Origin: JAHEEM01 sp036396795
GTDB taxonomy: Bacteria > Pseudomonadota > Gammaproteobacteria > Steroidobacterales > Rariloculaceae
Length of the DNA stretch: 64,000 nt
Direction of reading: 5' to 3'
Assembly (NCBI GenBank): GCA_036396795.1
Contig: DASWKF010000134.1
Location: forward strand, 123,479 to 187,478
Below, in pieces: positions 41,633-50,504 of this stretch (its first letter is position 1; every line of letters begins with the position of its first letter). A program made the translations under genes and the position numbers. Under the pieces are notes generated by a model, which worked only from the letters and a program-made list of their open reading frames with translations, ran no database searches and was not told where the DNA came from.

Positions 41633-44500
41633 GTGTCCCTAAGCCAGATTCAGATTCGCGGCGCGCGCACGCACAATCTGAAGAACATCGACCTCGACCT
41701 GCCCAGAGATCGCCTGATCGTGCTGACCGGTCTGTCCGGCTCCGGCAAGTCCTCCCTCGCCTTCGACACGCTCTACGCCGAGGGCCAGCGGCGCTACGTG
41801 GAATCCCTATCCGCGTATGCGCGGCAGTTCCTCTCCATGATGGAAAAGCCCGAGGTCGACCATATCGAGGGTCTGTCGCCGGCGATTTCCATCGAACAGA
41901 AATCGACGTCCCACAACCCCCGATCGACGGTCGGCACGGTGACCGAGATCTACGACTATCTGCGTTTGCTGTACGCGCGAGCCGGCATCCCTCATTGCCC
42001 GGCTCACGGGACGCCGCTCGACGCGCAAACGGTTTCACAAATGATCGACCAGGTATTGAGCCTCGAGGTAGGCACCCGAATCATGCTCCTGGCGCCCGTC
42101 GTCGTCGGCCGTAAGGGCGAGCATCTGCAGATCTTAGCCAGCCTGCGGGCGCAGGGCTTCGTTCGAGCCAGAGTGAACGGCGAGATTCTCGATCTGGACG
42201 ACGTCCCGAGTCTCGACAAGCGGCGTAAGCACGATATCGAGGTCATTGTCGATCGGTTGCGAGTCAGGCCGGAGCTCAGGCTCCGACTGGCCGAATCGTT
42301 CGAGACGGCATTGTCCCTGGCCGACGGCATAGCACACGTCGTCAATCTCGATGCTCCGGATCAGGCACCGATGATTTTCTCCGACCGGTTCGCCTGCTCG
42401 CTGTGCGGATACAGCATCGCCGAGCTCGAGCCTAGGCTGTTTTCTTTCAACAACCCGAGCGGCGCCTGTCCGGAATGCGACGGGCTCGGCGTGCGGAGGT
42501 TTTTCGATCTTCAGCGCGTCGTCGTGCATCCGGATCTGTCTCTCGCCGGCGGCGCGATCCGCGGCTGGGACCGCCGCAACCCTTACTACTATCAACTGAT
42601 CCAATCACTGGCAGCGCATTACGACTTCGATATCGAGGTGCCGTTCTCGACGCTTCCAGAGAGAATCAAGGACGTAATTCTCCACGGGAGCAAAGACGAA
42701 CGCATCGAGTTCCGCTATACGAACGCCAAGGGCAATCAGAGCCATTGGCGCCATTCTTTCGAGGGCATCATTCCAAACATGGAGCGCCGCTACCAGGAGA
42801 CGGACTCCAACGCAGTGAGGGAGGAGCTCGGCAAGTATCAAAGCATGCAGTCCTGTAGAGTGTGCGCCGGCACGCGGCTCAACGAGGCCGCGCGCAACGT
42901 TTTCGTCGGCAAGACGAGCCTGCCGCAGCTCACGGCCATGGACGTCGACGCGGCCCTGTCATTGTTCGCCGGCCTCACGCTTCCGGGCTGGCGGGGCGAG
43001 ATCGCCGAGAAAATCGTCAAGGAAATCCAGGCGCGCCTGCGATTCCTGGCCGATGTCGGCTTGAACTATCTCAGTTTGGATCGCAGCGCCGAAACGCTCT
43101 CGGGCGGTGAAGCGCAGCGCATCCGCCTGGCAAGCCAGATCGGCTCGGGGCTCGTCGGCGTCATGTACATTCTCGACGAGCCGTCGATCGGCCTGCACCA
43201 GAGGGATCACCGGCGCCTTCTCAACACGCTGATCCGGCTGCGTGACCTCGGCAACACGGTCATCGTCGTCGAACATGACGCAGAGTCCATACTCGCGGCC
43301 GATCACGTGGTCGATCTCGGCCCCGGCGCCGGCATTCACGGCGGACAAATCGTCGCCGAGGGTCCGCCCGAAGCGATCATGAGCAACCCCGCGTCGCTGA
43401 CGGGTCAATATCTCGCCGGTCAGAAGAAGATTCCGCTGCCGCCGATCCGCCGCGAGTTCGATCCGCAGACGGTGTTGCGAATACGGGGAGCCTCGGGGAA
43501 CAACCTCCAAAGTATCGACGTCGAGGTCCCCGTCGGGCTCATGACCTGCGTGACCGGCGTATCCGGATCGGGCAAGAGCACTTTGATCAACGACACCTTG
43601 TATCGGCTCGTCGCCGAGAAGCTCAATCGCATGCCTTATTATCCGGCGCCGTTTGAAGGTGCCGAAGGGCTGGAGCAAGTCGACCGCGTGATCGAGATCA
43701 GTCAAAGCCCCATCGGCCGGACACCGCGCTCGAACCCGGCTACCTACACGGGCCTGTTCACACCGATCAGGGAGCTTTTCGCGGCGACGCAAGAATCACG
43801 CTCGAGAGGCTATCAACCGGGGCGATTCAGCTTCAACGTCAAAGGCGGTCGCTGCGAGTCCTGCGAAGGCGACGGTGTCTTGAGGGTGGAGATGCATTTT
43901 CTTCCGGACGTCTACGTGCCCTGCGACGTCTGCGGCGGCAAGCGGTACAACCGGGAGACGCTGGACATTCGCTACAAAGGCAAGACGATCCACGACGTCT
44001 TGCAAATGACGGTCGAGGAAGCGCTGGATTTCTTTCGCAACATTCCCCAGTTGGCTAGAAAGCTCGAGACGCTCAGGGCTGTCGGGCTGACCTACGTGCG
44101 GCTGGGGCAAAACGCGACGACGCTGTCCGGCGGCGAAGCTCAACGCGTCAAGCTCGCCAAGGAACTTTCCAAGCGCAGCACGGGCTCGACACTCTATGTG
44201 CTAGACGAGCCGACGACGGGCTTGCATTTCCACGACATCGCGCAGCTGTTGAACGTGCTCTATCAGCTGCGCGACCAAGGCAACACGATCGTGATCATCG
44301 AGCACAACCTGGAGGTGATCAAAGCCGCCGACTGGATCATCGATCTCGGGCCCGAAGGCGGCGCCGGCGGCGGCCGGGTCATCGCGACCGGGCCGCCCGA
44401 GGCCGTCGCCTCGAGCCCCGATTCGCACACGGGACTGTGTCTGCGCGCGATGCTCGAGCCGACCGAGCGGCCCGGAGTGAAGGTCCGCTCCAAATCCTAG
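41633..44500 (+). CDS. uvrA: Excinuclease ABC subunit A
   Basis: Damage-recognition ATPase of nucleotide excision repair. The 955-residue product has two ABC modules: Walker A GLSGSGKSSLAFDTLYAEGQ and, later, GVSGSGKSTLINDTL; signature motifs LSGGEAQRIRLA and LSGGEAQRVKLA; and zinc sites CSLCGYS...CPECDG and CESCEGDGVLRVEMHFLPDVYVPCDVC. The start is GTG at 41633 (encoding SLSQIQIRGARTHNLKNIDL). The stop shares bases with the convergent trpS stop (CTAG). Confidence 0.98.
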   Translation: MSLSQIQIRGARTHNLKNIDLDLPRDRLIVLTGLSGSGKSSLAFDTLYAEGQRRYVESLSAYARQFLSMMEKPEVDHIEGLSPAISIEQKSTSHNPRSTVGTVTEIYDYLRLLYARAGIPHCPAHGTPLDAQTVSQMIDQVLSLEVGTRIMLLAPVVVGRKGEHLQILASLRAQGFVRARVNGEILDLDDVPSLDKRRKHDIEVIVDRLRVRPELRLRLAESFETALSLADGIAHVVNLDAPDQAPMIFSDRFACSLCGYSIAELEPRLFSFNNPSGACPECDGLGVRRFFDLQRVVVHPDLSLAGGAIRGWDRRNPYYYQLIQSLAAHYDFDIEVPFSTLPERIKDVILHGSKDERIEFRYTNAKGNQSHWRHSFEGIIPNMERRYQETDSNAVREELGKYQSMQSCRVCAGTRLNEAARNVFVGKTSLPQLTAMDVDAALSLFAGLTLPGWRGEIAEKIVKEIQARLRFLADVGLNYLSLDRSAETLSGGEAQRIRLASQIGSGLVGVMYILDEPSIGLHQRDHRRLLNTLIRLRDLGNTVIVVEHDAESILAADHVVDLGPGAGIHGGQIVAEGPPEAIMSNPASLTGQYLAGQKKIPLPPIRREFDPQTVLRIRGASGNNLQSIDVEVPVGLMTCVTGVSGSGKSTLINDTLYRLVAEKLNRMPYYPAPFEGAEGLEQVDRVIEISQSPIGRTPRSNPATYTGLFTPIRELFAATQESRSRGYQPGRFSFNVKGGRCESCEGDGVLRVEMHFLPDVYVPCDVCGGKRYNRETLDIRYKGKTIHDVLQMTVEEALDFFRNIPQLARKLETLRAVGLTYVRLGQNATTLSGGEAQRVKLAKELSKRSTGSTLYVLDEPTTGLHFHDIAQLLNVLYQLRDQGNTIVIIEHNLEVIKAADWIIDLGPEGGAGGGRVIATGPPEAVASSPDSHTGLCLRAMLEPTERPGVKVRSKS

Positions 44501-45507
44501 ACCGGCGATGCCAGCGGTCGAATGCCCACGGTCCGCCTGATCTCGTCGAGAAACGGGCGGCTCATCGCTCGCGCTCTTTGAGCGCCCTCGAGCAGCCGCT
44601 GCTCGACGTGATCCGGCGCGGCGACGAGACGGCGGTATTCTTCCCGGGATTCCTTGAGGTGCGCGTCGAGATACTCGAACAGCAGCTGTTTCATTTCCCC
44701 CCAGCCGATGCCCTCGGCATACCGGACTCGCATCGCCTCGGTTTCCGGCTCACCCGCAAAAGCGCGATAGATCGCGAACAAGGCGCTGTCCTCCGGGTCC
44801 TTGGGCTCGCCCGGCTCCAAGGAGTTGGTCTTGACCTTCATGATCAGCTTGCGTAGCTGCTTCTGATCGATGAACAGCGGGATGGTATTGTCGTAGCTCT
44901 TCGACATCTTGCGGCCGTCGAGACCCGGCAGGACGGCGCTGCTCTCGCTGACGACGGCCTCGGGTAGAACGAAAGTCTCGCCGTAGTGGTGGTTGAAACG
45001 CGCGGCGATATCCCTGGCCATTTCGACGTGCTGGATCTGATCCTTACCCACCGGGACCTTGTTCGCGTTGAACATCAGGATGTCCGCGGCCATGAGGATC
45101 GGATAGCAGAACAGCCCCATCATGACGCCTTGATCGGGATCCCGGTTGCCGCGCGCCATGTTCTCGTCCACGGCCGCTTTGTAGGCGTGCGCGCGGTTCA
45201 TCAAGCCTTTGGCCGTCATGCAGGTCAACACCCAGGACAGCTCGAGAATCTCCGGAACGTCGGATTGCCGATAGAAGACGCTATCCGGGCTCAGACCGAT
45301 CGCGAGCCAGGTCGCTGCAACCTCGAGCGTGGATTTCGCGACTCGATCGGGGTCGGAGCCCTTCACCAGGGCGTGGTAGTCGGCGAGGAAATAATACGAC
45401 TGAACGCCCGCTTGCCGGCTCGCCGCGACGGCGGGCCGAATCGCCCCCACGTAGTTGCCGATATGCGGCGTGCCCGTGGTCGTGATGCCCGTCAGAACCG
45501 TATCCAT
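44497..45507 (-). CDS. trpS: Tryptophanyl-tRNA synthetase
   Basis: Class I synthetase of 336 residues. TGITTTGTPHIGNYVGAIRP contains the HIGH equivalent and RKMSKSYDNTIPLF the KMSKS loop. FFLADYHALV and ADILMFNANKVPVGKDQIQHVEMARDIAARFN match the family core. It lies 15 bp downstream of the gamma-glutamyltransferase gene on the same strand. Confidence 0.97.
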   Translation of the reverse strand: MDTVLTGITTTGTPHIGNYVGAIRPAVAASRQAGVQSYYFLADYHALVKGSDPDRVAKSTLEVAATWLAIGLSPDSVFYRQSDVPEILELSWVLTCMTAKGLMNRAHAYKAAVDENMARGNRDPDQGVMMGLFCYPILMAADILMFNANKVPVGKDQIQHVEMARDIAARFNHHYGETFVLPEAVVSESSAVLPGLDGRKMSKSYDNTIPLFIDQKQLRKLIMKVKTNSLEPGEPKDPEDSALFAIYRAFAGEPETEAMRVRYAEGIGWGEMKQLLFEYLDAHLKESREEYRRLVAAPDHVEQRLLEGAQRARAMSRPFLDEIRRTVGIRPLASPV

Positions 45508-45522
45508 GCGCTCGGCCCCCGG

Positions 45523-47163
45523 CTAGAAGCCTGCGGCCTGTCCGTCCTTGCGCGGCTCCGATGCGCCGAGGTAGGTCCCGTGCTCGGCATCCCAGAGTAT
45601 CGCCTGGTACCCGCCGAAACCGTCCCGGTCGCGCCGCACCACATGGCCGTATTCTTCCAACGCAGCGACGGTCTCCGGCTCGAAGCCCGATTCGATCAAC
45701 ACCGTGCCCGAGCCGGCCATGCGCGCGCCCGTCGGATCACTGGAGCCCTCGTGCCGGATACGTGGCGAATCCCCGGCTTCCTGAACGTTCATTCCGAAAT
45801 CGATCAGGTTGACGAGGACTTGCACCTGACCTTGAGGCTGCATGTCCGCGCCCATGACACCGAAGCTCATGAAGGGGTCGCCGTGCTTGGTTACGAAGGC
45901 TGGAATGATGGTATGAAACGGGCGCTTACCCGGAGCATAGACGTTGGCATGCGCGGGGTCCAGACTGAACAGCTCGCCGCGATTGTGCAGCGCGAAGCCG
46001 TGCTCCGCGAGAGTCATGCCCGAGCCCATTCCGCGAAAGTTGCTCTGTATCAGGGATACCATGTTGCCCGCCGAGTCCGCGACCGACAGATACACCGTAT
46101 CGCCGACACTCAGCGCTTCCGGCTCTCCATAGCCCAGATTCGTGGATGCCCGCGAACGGTCGATCCGCGACCGGCATGTCGCCGCATAGTCTTTCGAAAT
46201 GAGCTGCGCCGTCGGCAGCCGCGCATGCTCGGGATCGGCGAAGAATCGCGCTCTGTCCTCGAAGGCGAGCTTCTTGGCCTCGATGAGCAGGTGTAGATAC
46301 TCCGGATTCTGCCAACCCAATGAGCGCAGATCGTAGTCCTCGAGAATGTTGAGCATCTGCAAGACGGTGATACCTTGATTATTCGGCGGCATCTCCCAAA
46401 CTTCGTAGCCGCGATAGGCCGTCGATACCGGATCGACCCACTCGGAGCGATGCGCGGCGAGATCCTCCAAGCCCAGGTAGCCGCCGTTCGCCCGCATGAG
46501 ATCAGCGATGCTGCGCGCAATCTCCCCCTCGTAGAAAACTTCGCGACCGTGCTCGCCGATCGCTCGATAGGTCTCGGCCAAGCGCGGGTTGCTGAAGGTC
46601 TCGGCCGCCCTCGGCGCGCGCCCGCCCGGCAAGTAGAGCTCGGCAAACCCGGGATAGCCCCGGAGCGCTGCGGCGTCGTGCGCCCAATATCCCGCCACGA
46701 TCTCGGTGACGGGGAAGCCCTCCTCCGCGTATGCGGCAGCCGGGCCAAGCACCTGTCGAAGCGACAACCGGCCGAATGCATCGTGCAGCGTGGTCCAGCC
46801 GTCGACGGTCCCGGGCACGCTGACGGGCAGCGGGCCGCGGGACGGGATTCGCGTGAGTCCGGCGTCGCGCAGCCGCTCCAAGCACAAGCTGCGCGGCGAG
46901 CGGCCGCTGCCGTTGAGCCCGTGCAGCTTGCGCCCGTCCGCCTCCCAGACCAGCGCGAACAGATCGCCTCCAATGCCGCAGCCGGTCGGCTCGACCAGCC
47001 CGAGCATCGCGTTTGCGGCAACGGCCGCATCGACCGCGGAACCGTCGGCTTTCAGAATGTCGACGGCCACCTGCGTCGCAAGCGGATGACTCGTGGCCGC
47101 CATGCCGTTTCTGGCGGCGACGACCGAGCGAGTCGCGAAGAACTTTCCGAAGGGCCTATCCAT
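45523..47163 (-). CDS. Gamma-glutamyltransferase family protein, no signal peptide
   Basis: Ntn-hydrolase of the GGT family, 546 residues from the ATG at 47163. Large-subunit motifs include AATSHPLATQVAVDILKADGSAVDAAVAANAMLGLVEP and GCGIGGDLFALVWEADG. The expected nucleophile after self-cleavage is Thr356 in GDTVYLSVADSAGNMVSLIQSN, and GMGSGMTLAEHGFALHNRG follows. The N-terminus is charged and has no signal sequence, unlike periplasmic Ggt, so it resembles cytosolic YwrD-like members. The natural substrate is unknown. It diverges from pepQ. Confidence 0.9.
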   Translation of the reverse strand: MDRPFGKFFATRSVVAARNGMAATSHPLATQVAVDILKADGSAVDAAVAANAMLGLVEPTGCGIGGDLFALVWEADGRKLHGLNGSGRSPRSLCLERLRDAGLTRIPSRGPLPVSVPGTVDGWTTLHDAFGRLSLRQVLGPAAAYAEEGFPVTEIVAGYWAHDAAALRGYPGFAELYLPGGRAPRAAETFSNPRLAETYRAIGEHGREVFYEGEIARSIADLMRANGGYLGLEDLAAHRSEWVDPVSTAYRGYEVWEMPPNNQGITVLQMLNILEDYDLRSLGWQNPEYLHLLIEAKKLAFEDRARFFADPEHARLPTAQLISKDYAATCRSRIDRSRASTNLGYGEPEALSVGDTVYLSVADSAGNMVSLIQSNFRGMGSGMTLAEHGFALHNRGELFSLDPAHANVYAPGKRPFHTIIPAFVTKHGDPFMSFGVMGADMQPQGQVQVLVNLIDFGMNVQEAGDSPRIRHEGSSDPTGARMAGSGTVLIESGFEPETVAALEEYGHVVRRDRDGFGGYQAILWDAEHGTYLGASEPRKDGQAAGF

Positions 47164-47245
47164 CTTTTCTAGCCTTGCCCCCAAAGCCGAGAGCGGCGTC
47201 GCTGCGCGGCTGCTAGGCTGGATCGCGCCGGATGAGCTTCCGGGC

Positions 47246-47274
47246 TTGGTGCCTGTCCAAGGGCGTCCTATTAT
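47246..47274 (+). promoter_or_regulatory. Sigma-70 promoter of pepQ
   Basis: TTGGTG at 47246-47251 and TATTAT at 47269-47274 with a 17 bp spacer, in the 181 bp divergent region. The predicted start near 47281 gives a leader of about 64 nt. Confidence 0.6.
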
Positions 47275-47344
47275 TCACGAGTTCGCACGAGGTGTTAACA
47301 GGGGCTACGGCAGGCGACGGCCGCGGCCCGCGGTTGCGGGAGTA

Positions 47345-48649
47345 ATGACGGACTGGCCCAACCTATTTTCGGCACATGTATCGGAGTGGAGCGCGCGTTT
47401 TTGCGACGCGCTCGACGCCGCCTGCTTCGATGCCGTGGTGGTGCGATCGGGTACGGAGAAGCAGATATTTCGCGACGATCGCGCGTATCCTTTCAGCGCC
47501 GAGCCGTACTTCAAGGTCTGGGCCCCACTCGCGCGCCACCCCGGATCCGCGATCGTGTTTGCGCCCGGCCGGCGTCCCAGGCTCGTCTACTTTGAGGATA
47601 CGAGCTTCTGGCATGAAGCGCCTAGTGAGCCGGAGGGCTACTGGCTCGAGCATTTCGACCTCGTCGTCGCCAAGACGCCCGCCGAGGCCGCAAGGCGGCT
47701 CGAGGGTTTCGGCGGATGGGTGGCCAACATCGGCGAGCCGTCCGACGGCGTCGACACCGAAACCTGGAATCCCAAGGCGCTGCTCGCGCACCTCGACTAT
47801 TTCCGTGCGGTGAAAACACCGTACGAACGCGCTTGCATGGCACGAGCCAACGTAATCGCGGCTTCGGGCCATAGCGCAGCCGAGCGGGAGTATCGGAGGA
47901 ACGCGTCGGAGTTCCGGTTGAACCAAGCCTACCTCGAGGCCACCGAACAGCGTGAGACAGAGCTACCCTATCTGAACATCGTCGCTCTCAACGACCATGC
48001 CGCCGTCCTCCATTATCAGAACCTGACTCACGTCGTTCCCGAGGGGCCTAGCTCGTTCCTGTTGGATGCCGGAGCGAGCTACAACGGCTACGCCGCCGAT
48101 GTCACGCGCACGCATTGCCGAGGCGCGGATCAGATGCTGGCGCTGATCGAATCGATGCACGAGCTCCAACAGACACTGTGCTCGAAGGCGGTAGTCGGCG
48201 TAGATTTCGTCGAGCTCAACGAGCTCGCGCACCGGGACCTGGCGCAGCTGCTTCGCGAGCATGAGCTCATCCGTTGCGATGCTGAGCATGCTTATGAGAG
48301 CGGGATCACGAGAACTTTCCTGCCTCATGGTCTCGGCCACTTGCTCGGATTGCAGGTGCACGATGCCGGCGGCCATCTGCAGGGCCCGGACGGAAGCACA
48401 CGGCACCCGCCGGCCGAACATCCGATGCTGCGTCTAACGCGGACGCTCGAGGACGGTTTCGTCGTCACGATCGAGCCGGGACTCTATTTCATTCCTTCGC
48501 TGCTCGAGAAGCTGCGGGATCGCGTACCCGAGCAGGTAAACTGGAAGCGAGTCGAGACGCTCGTCAAGTTCGGCGGCGTTCGGATCGAGGACAATGTATG
48601 CGTCACGGAACAGGGCCCGCTCAACCTGACTCGAGCGGCAATGCAATGA
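47345..48649 (+). CDS. pepQ: Xaa-Pro dipeptidase PepQ
   Basis: M24-family prolidase that splits Xaa-Pro dipeptides. In the 434-residue product the metal ligands are Asp in FLLDAGASYNGYAADVTRTH (two Asp), His in LPHGLGHLLGLQVHDAGG, Glu in VVTIEPGLYFIPSLLEKL and Glu in GGVRIEDNVCVTEQG. The PepQ-specific N-terminal domain has FDAVVVRSGTEKQIFRDDRAYPF. The ATG at 47345 was chosen because it gives the family N-terminus and lies after the promoter. It complements PepP at the other end of the window. Confidence 0.94.
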   Translation: MTDWPNLFSAHVSEWSARFCDALDAACFDAVVVRSGTEKQIFRDDRAYPFSAEPYFKVWAPLARHPGSAIVFAPGRRPRLVYFEDTSFWHEAPSEPEGYWLEHFDLVVAKTPAEAARRLEGFGGWVANIGEPSDGVDTETWNPKALLAHLDYFRAVKTPYERACMARANVIAASGHSAAEREYRRNASEFRLNQAYLEATEQRETELPYLNIVALNDHAAVLHYQNLTHVVPEGPSSFLLDAGASYNGYAADVTRTHCRGADQMLALIESMHELQQTLCSKAVVGVDFVELNELAHRDLAQLLREHELIRCDAEHAYESGITRTFLPHGLGHLLGLQVHDAGGHLQGPDGSTRHPPAEHPMLRLTRTLEDGFVVTIEPGLYFIPSLLEKLRDRVPEQVNWKRVETLVKFGGVRIEDNVCVTEQGPLNLTRAAMQ

Positions 48650-48659
48650 ACGGCTGAGC

Positions 48660-49250
48660 ATGTCACACAGAACCCAGGATCTGCCCGAGCTAAGCGGGCC
48701 CATGCACGCGATCAGGGAGCTGCGTTATCACGAAGCATCGCGACAGGCCTTTGCCTTTGTCCTGATCGCGTGGTTCTCTTTGGTCGGCGAGGCGACACCC
48801 TTGAGCCTGGCCTTCGGCTGCGGCTTCGTTCTGCTCGGGACGGCGGTCCGATTCTATGCCAGCGGCTATATACTAAAGAATCACGAGCTCGCCACAAGCG
48901 GCCCCTACGCCTTCGTCAGGCACCCGCTGTATACGGGCAACATTTTGATAATATTAGGATTTTCAGTTTGCTCGGCGGTTTGGTGGACGGCAGCCGTCGC
49001 GCTCGTGTTCTTCTGGTTCTACTACCCGGCCGCCATCGAATATGAGGATCGAAAGCTGCGCAAGCTCTTTGGCGAGCGTTGGGAGATCTGGGCCTCCGAG
49101 GTTCCCGCGCTGCTGCCGAAGCCGGCGTCGCCGTCCATGGGCACCGGCGGCGGCTGGTCCTTGATGAAAAGCTACAAGCAAAACGGCGAGCCGATGATCG
49201 TGCTCTACATTCTTTTCTGGCTCACATACCTCGCATGGCCGCTGAGATAG
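48660..49250 (+). CDS. Isoprenylcysteine carboxyl methyltransferase-like membrane protein
   Basis: A 196-residue protein with about five hydrophobic helices and the ICMT/PEMT-type motif TSGPYAFVRHPLYTGNILIILGF followed by EYEDRKLRKLFGERWEIWASEVP, which forms the SAM-binding half in this superfamily. Bacterial members methylate diverse small molecules or lipids; the substrate here is unknown. It lies 10 bp after pepQ and overlaps the kinase-like gene by 16 bp. Confidence 0.85.
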   Translation: MSHRTQDLPELSGPMHAIRELRYHEASRQAFAFVLIAWFSLVGEATPLSLAFGCGFVLLGTAVRFYASGYILKNHELATSGPYAFVRHPLYTGNILIILGFSVCSAVWWTAAVALVFFWFYYPAAIEYEDRKLRKLFGERWEIWASEVPALLPKPASPSMGTGGGWSLMKSYKQNGEPMIVLYILFWLTYLAWPLR

Positions 49251-49990
49251 CGCCCGGCAAGGTCGAACGCCAAGAGATGCCCGGCGATCTGGAGGCGTTC
49301 CGCGACTGGCTGGCTGCGGGTCCGACGAAGCGCGGCGGCCATGCGCTTCGCCGCGGCTACCAGGCGGGGATCGAAGTCTTTCATTCACCGGCAGGCAGCT
49401 ATGTCGTCAAGAGTCCCCGTGGTTTCTATTTATGGCGACGGATCGGTCGGGCGAGCCTCCGCCGCGAACATCAGGCCTACGTCAATCTGACCGGTATCCG
49501 CGGCGTTCCCCGATGCCTCGGCATGCTCGAGGATGGCGCGCTGGTATTGGAGTACATCGAAGGTGACACCCTTCGTAAGCGCGAGCACACGCTGCAACAC
49601 AGAGATGCGTTCTTCGAGCAGCTGCTGGCGACGATCCGCAGCCTGCACGCAGCAGGCGTCGCCCACGGCGACCTCAAGCGCAAAGACAATATTCTCGTCG
49701 GCCCCGGAGAGCAACCGTATCTCGTAGACTTCGGCGTCGCCAGCATCGAAGCGCGGCGACACTATCCGTGGTCCAGCGCGGTCTATCGCTGGATGCGTCA
49801 ATACGACTACAACGCCTGGGTCAAGCACAAATACCGGCGGCAGCTCTCCAAGCTCGACGAAGCGGACGCGGCGCTGTATCGGCCGACCTGGCCCGAGCAA
49901 GTCGCGCGCATCATCCGAGTGATCTGGCAGAAGCTGACGTTCCGACGGCTGCGCAAGCGGCAGCTCGCGAAACCCGATATCGACGCGTGA
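49235..49990 (+). CDS. RIO/Kdo-kinase-like protein kinase
   Basis: A 251-residue protein with a compact kinase fold: YVVKSPRGFYLWRR supplies the Lys strand, LVLEYIEGDTLRKRE the hinge, GVAHGDLKRKDNILV the catalytic loop (Asp and Asn) and PYLVDFGVASIEARRH the DFG metal site. It lacks a glycine-rich loop of the classical type, as in RIO and lipopolysaccharide (Kdo/heptose) kinases. A C-terminal basic segment could sit on the membrane. The ATG at 49235 lies within the preceding ICMT-like gene. Substrate unknown; a lipid or sugar kinase is as likely as a protein kinase. Confidence 0.8.
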   Translation: MAAEIAPGKVERQEMPGDLEAFRDWLAAGPTKRGGHALRRGYQAGIEVFHSPAGSYVVKSPRGFYLWRRIGRASLRREHQAYVNLTGIRGVPRCLGMLEDGALVLEYIEGDTLRKREHTLQHRDAFFEQLLATIRSLHAAGVAHGDLKRKDNILVGPGEQPYLVDFGVASIEARRHYPWSSAVYRWMRQYDYNAWVKHKYRRQLSKLDEADAALYRPTWPEQVARIIRVIWQKLTFRRLRKRQLAKPDIDA

Positions 49991-50091
49991 AGAAGACGGG
50001 CGAGCGGTATGACGCGGCAACGGTGCCAGCCCCGGCGCGAAGTCGACTGAGAGTGCCGATGTCTTCGTCCGCGCGCTGATTGCGAGGCTGG

Positions 50092-50484
50092 CTACTTGGA
50101 TTTTCGGCTGGCAGTCTCGGGCGCGTCCGGTTGATCGAGGAGCTGCACGAGTGCCATGGGCGCCGCATCCCCGGCGCGGTAGCCGGTCTTGAGGATGCGC
50201 AAATAGCCTCCGGGCCGATCCTTGAAGCGCGGCCCGAGTTCCGAGAACAGCTTGCCCACAGCGATGTCGTCACGAAGCCGCGCGAACGCCAAACGTCGCC
50301 GGGAAACGCCGTCCTGCTTGGCCATGGTGATTAGCGGCTCGACCACTCGTCGGAGCTCCTTCGCCTTCGGCAAGGTCGTGGTGATCGTTTCGTGACGCAA
50401 CAGCGACGCCGCCATGTTTCGATACATGGCCTTGCGGTGCGCGGAATTACGACCGAGCTTACGACCGGATTTCCTGTGACGCAT
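50092..50484 (-). CDS. rplQ: 50S ribosomal protein L17
   Basis: A 130-residue protein with MRHRKSGRKLGRNSAHRKAMYRNMAASLLRHETITTT at the N-terminus and DRPGGYLRILKTGYRAGDAAPMALVQLLD at the end. It is the last gene of the alpha operon. The 101 bp between it and the kinase-like gene shows no T-run terminator. Confidence 0.98.
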   Translation of the reverse strand: MRHRKSGRKLGRNSAHRKAMYRNMAASLLRHETITTTLPKAKELRRVVEPLITMAKQDGVSRRRLAFARLRDDIAVGKLFSELGPRFKDRPGGYLRILKTGYRAGDAAPMALVQLLDQPDAPETASRKSK

Positions 50485-50504
50485 GACTGTTGTCCCTCGA
50501 GTCT

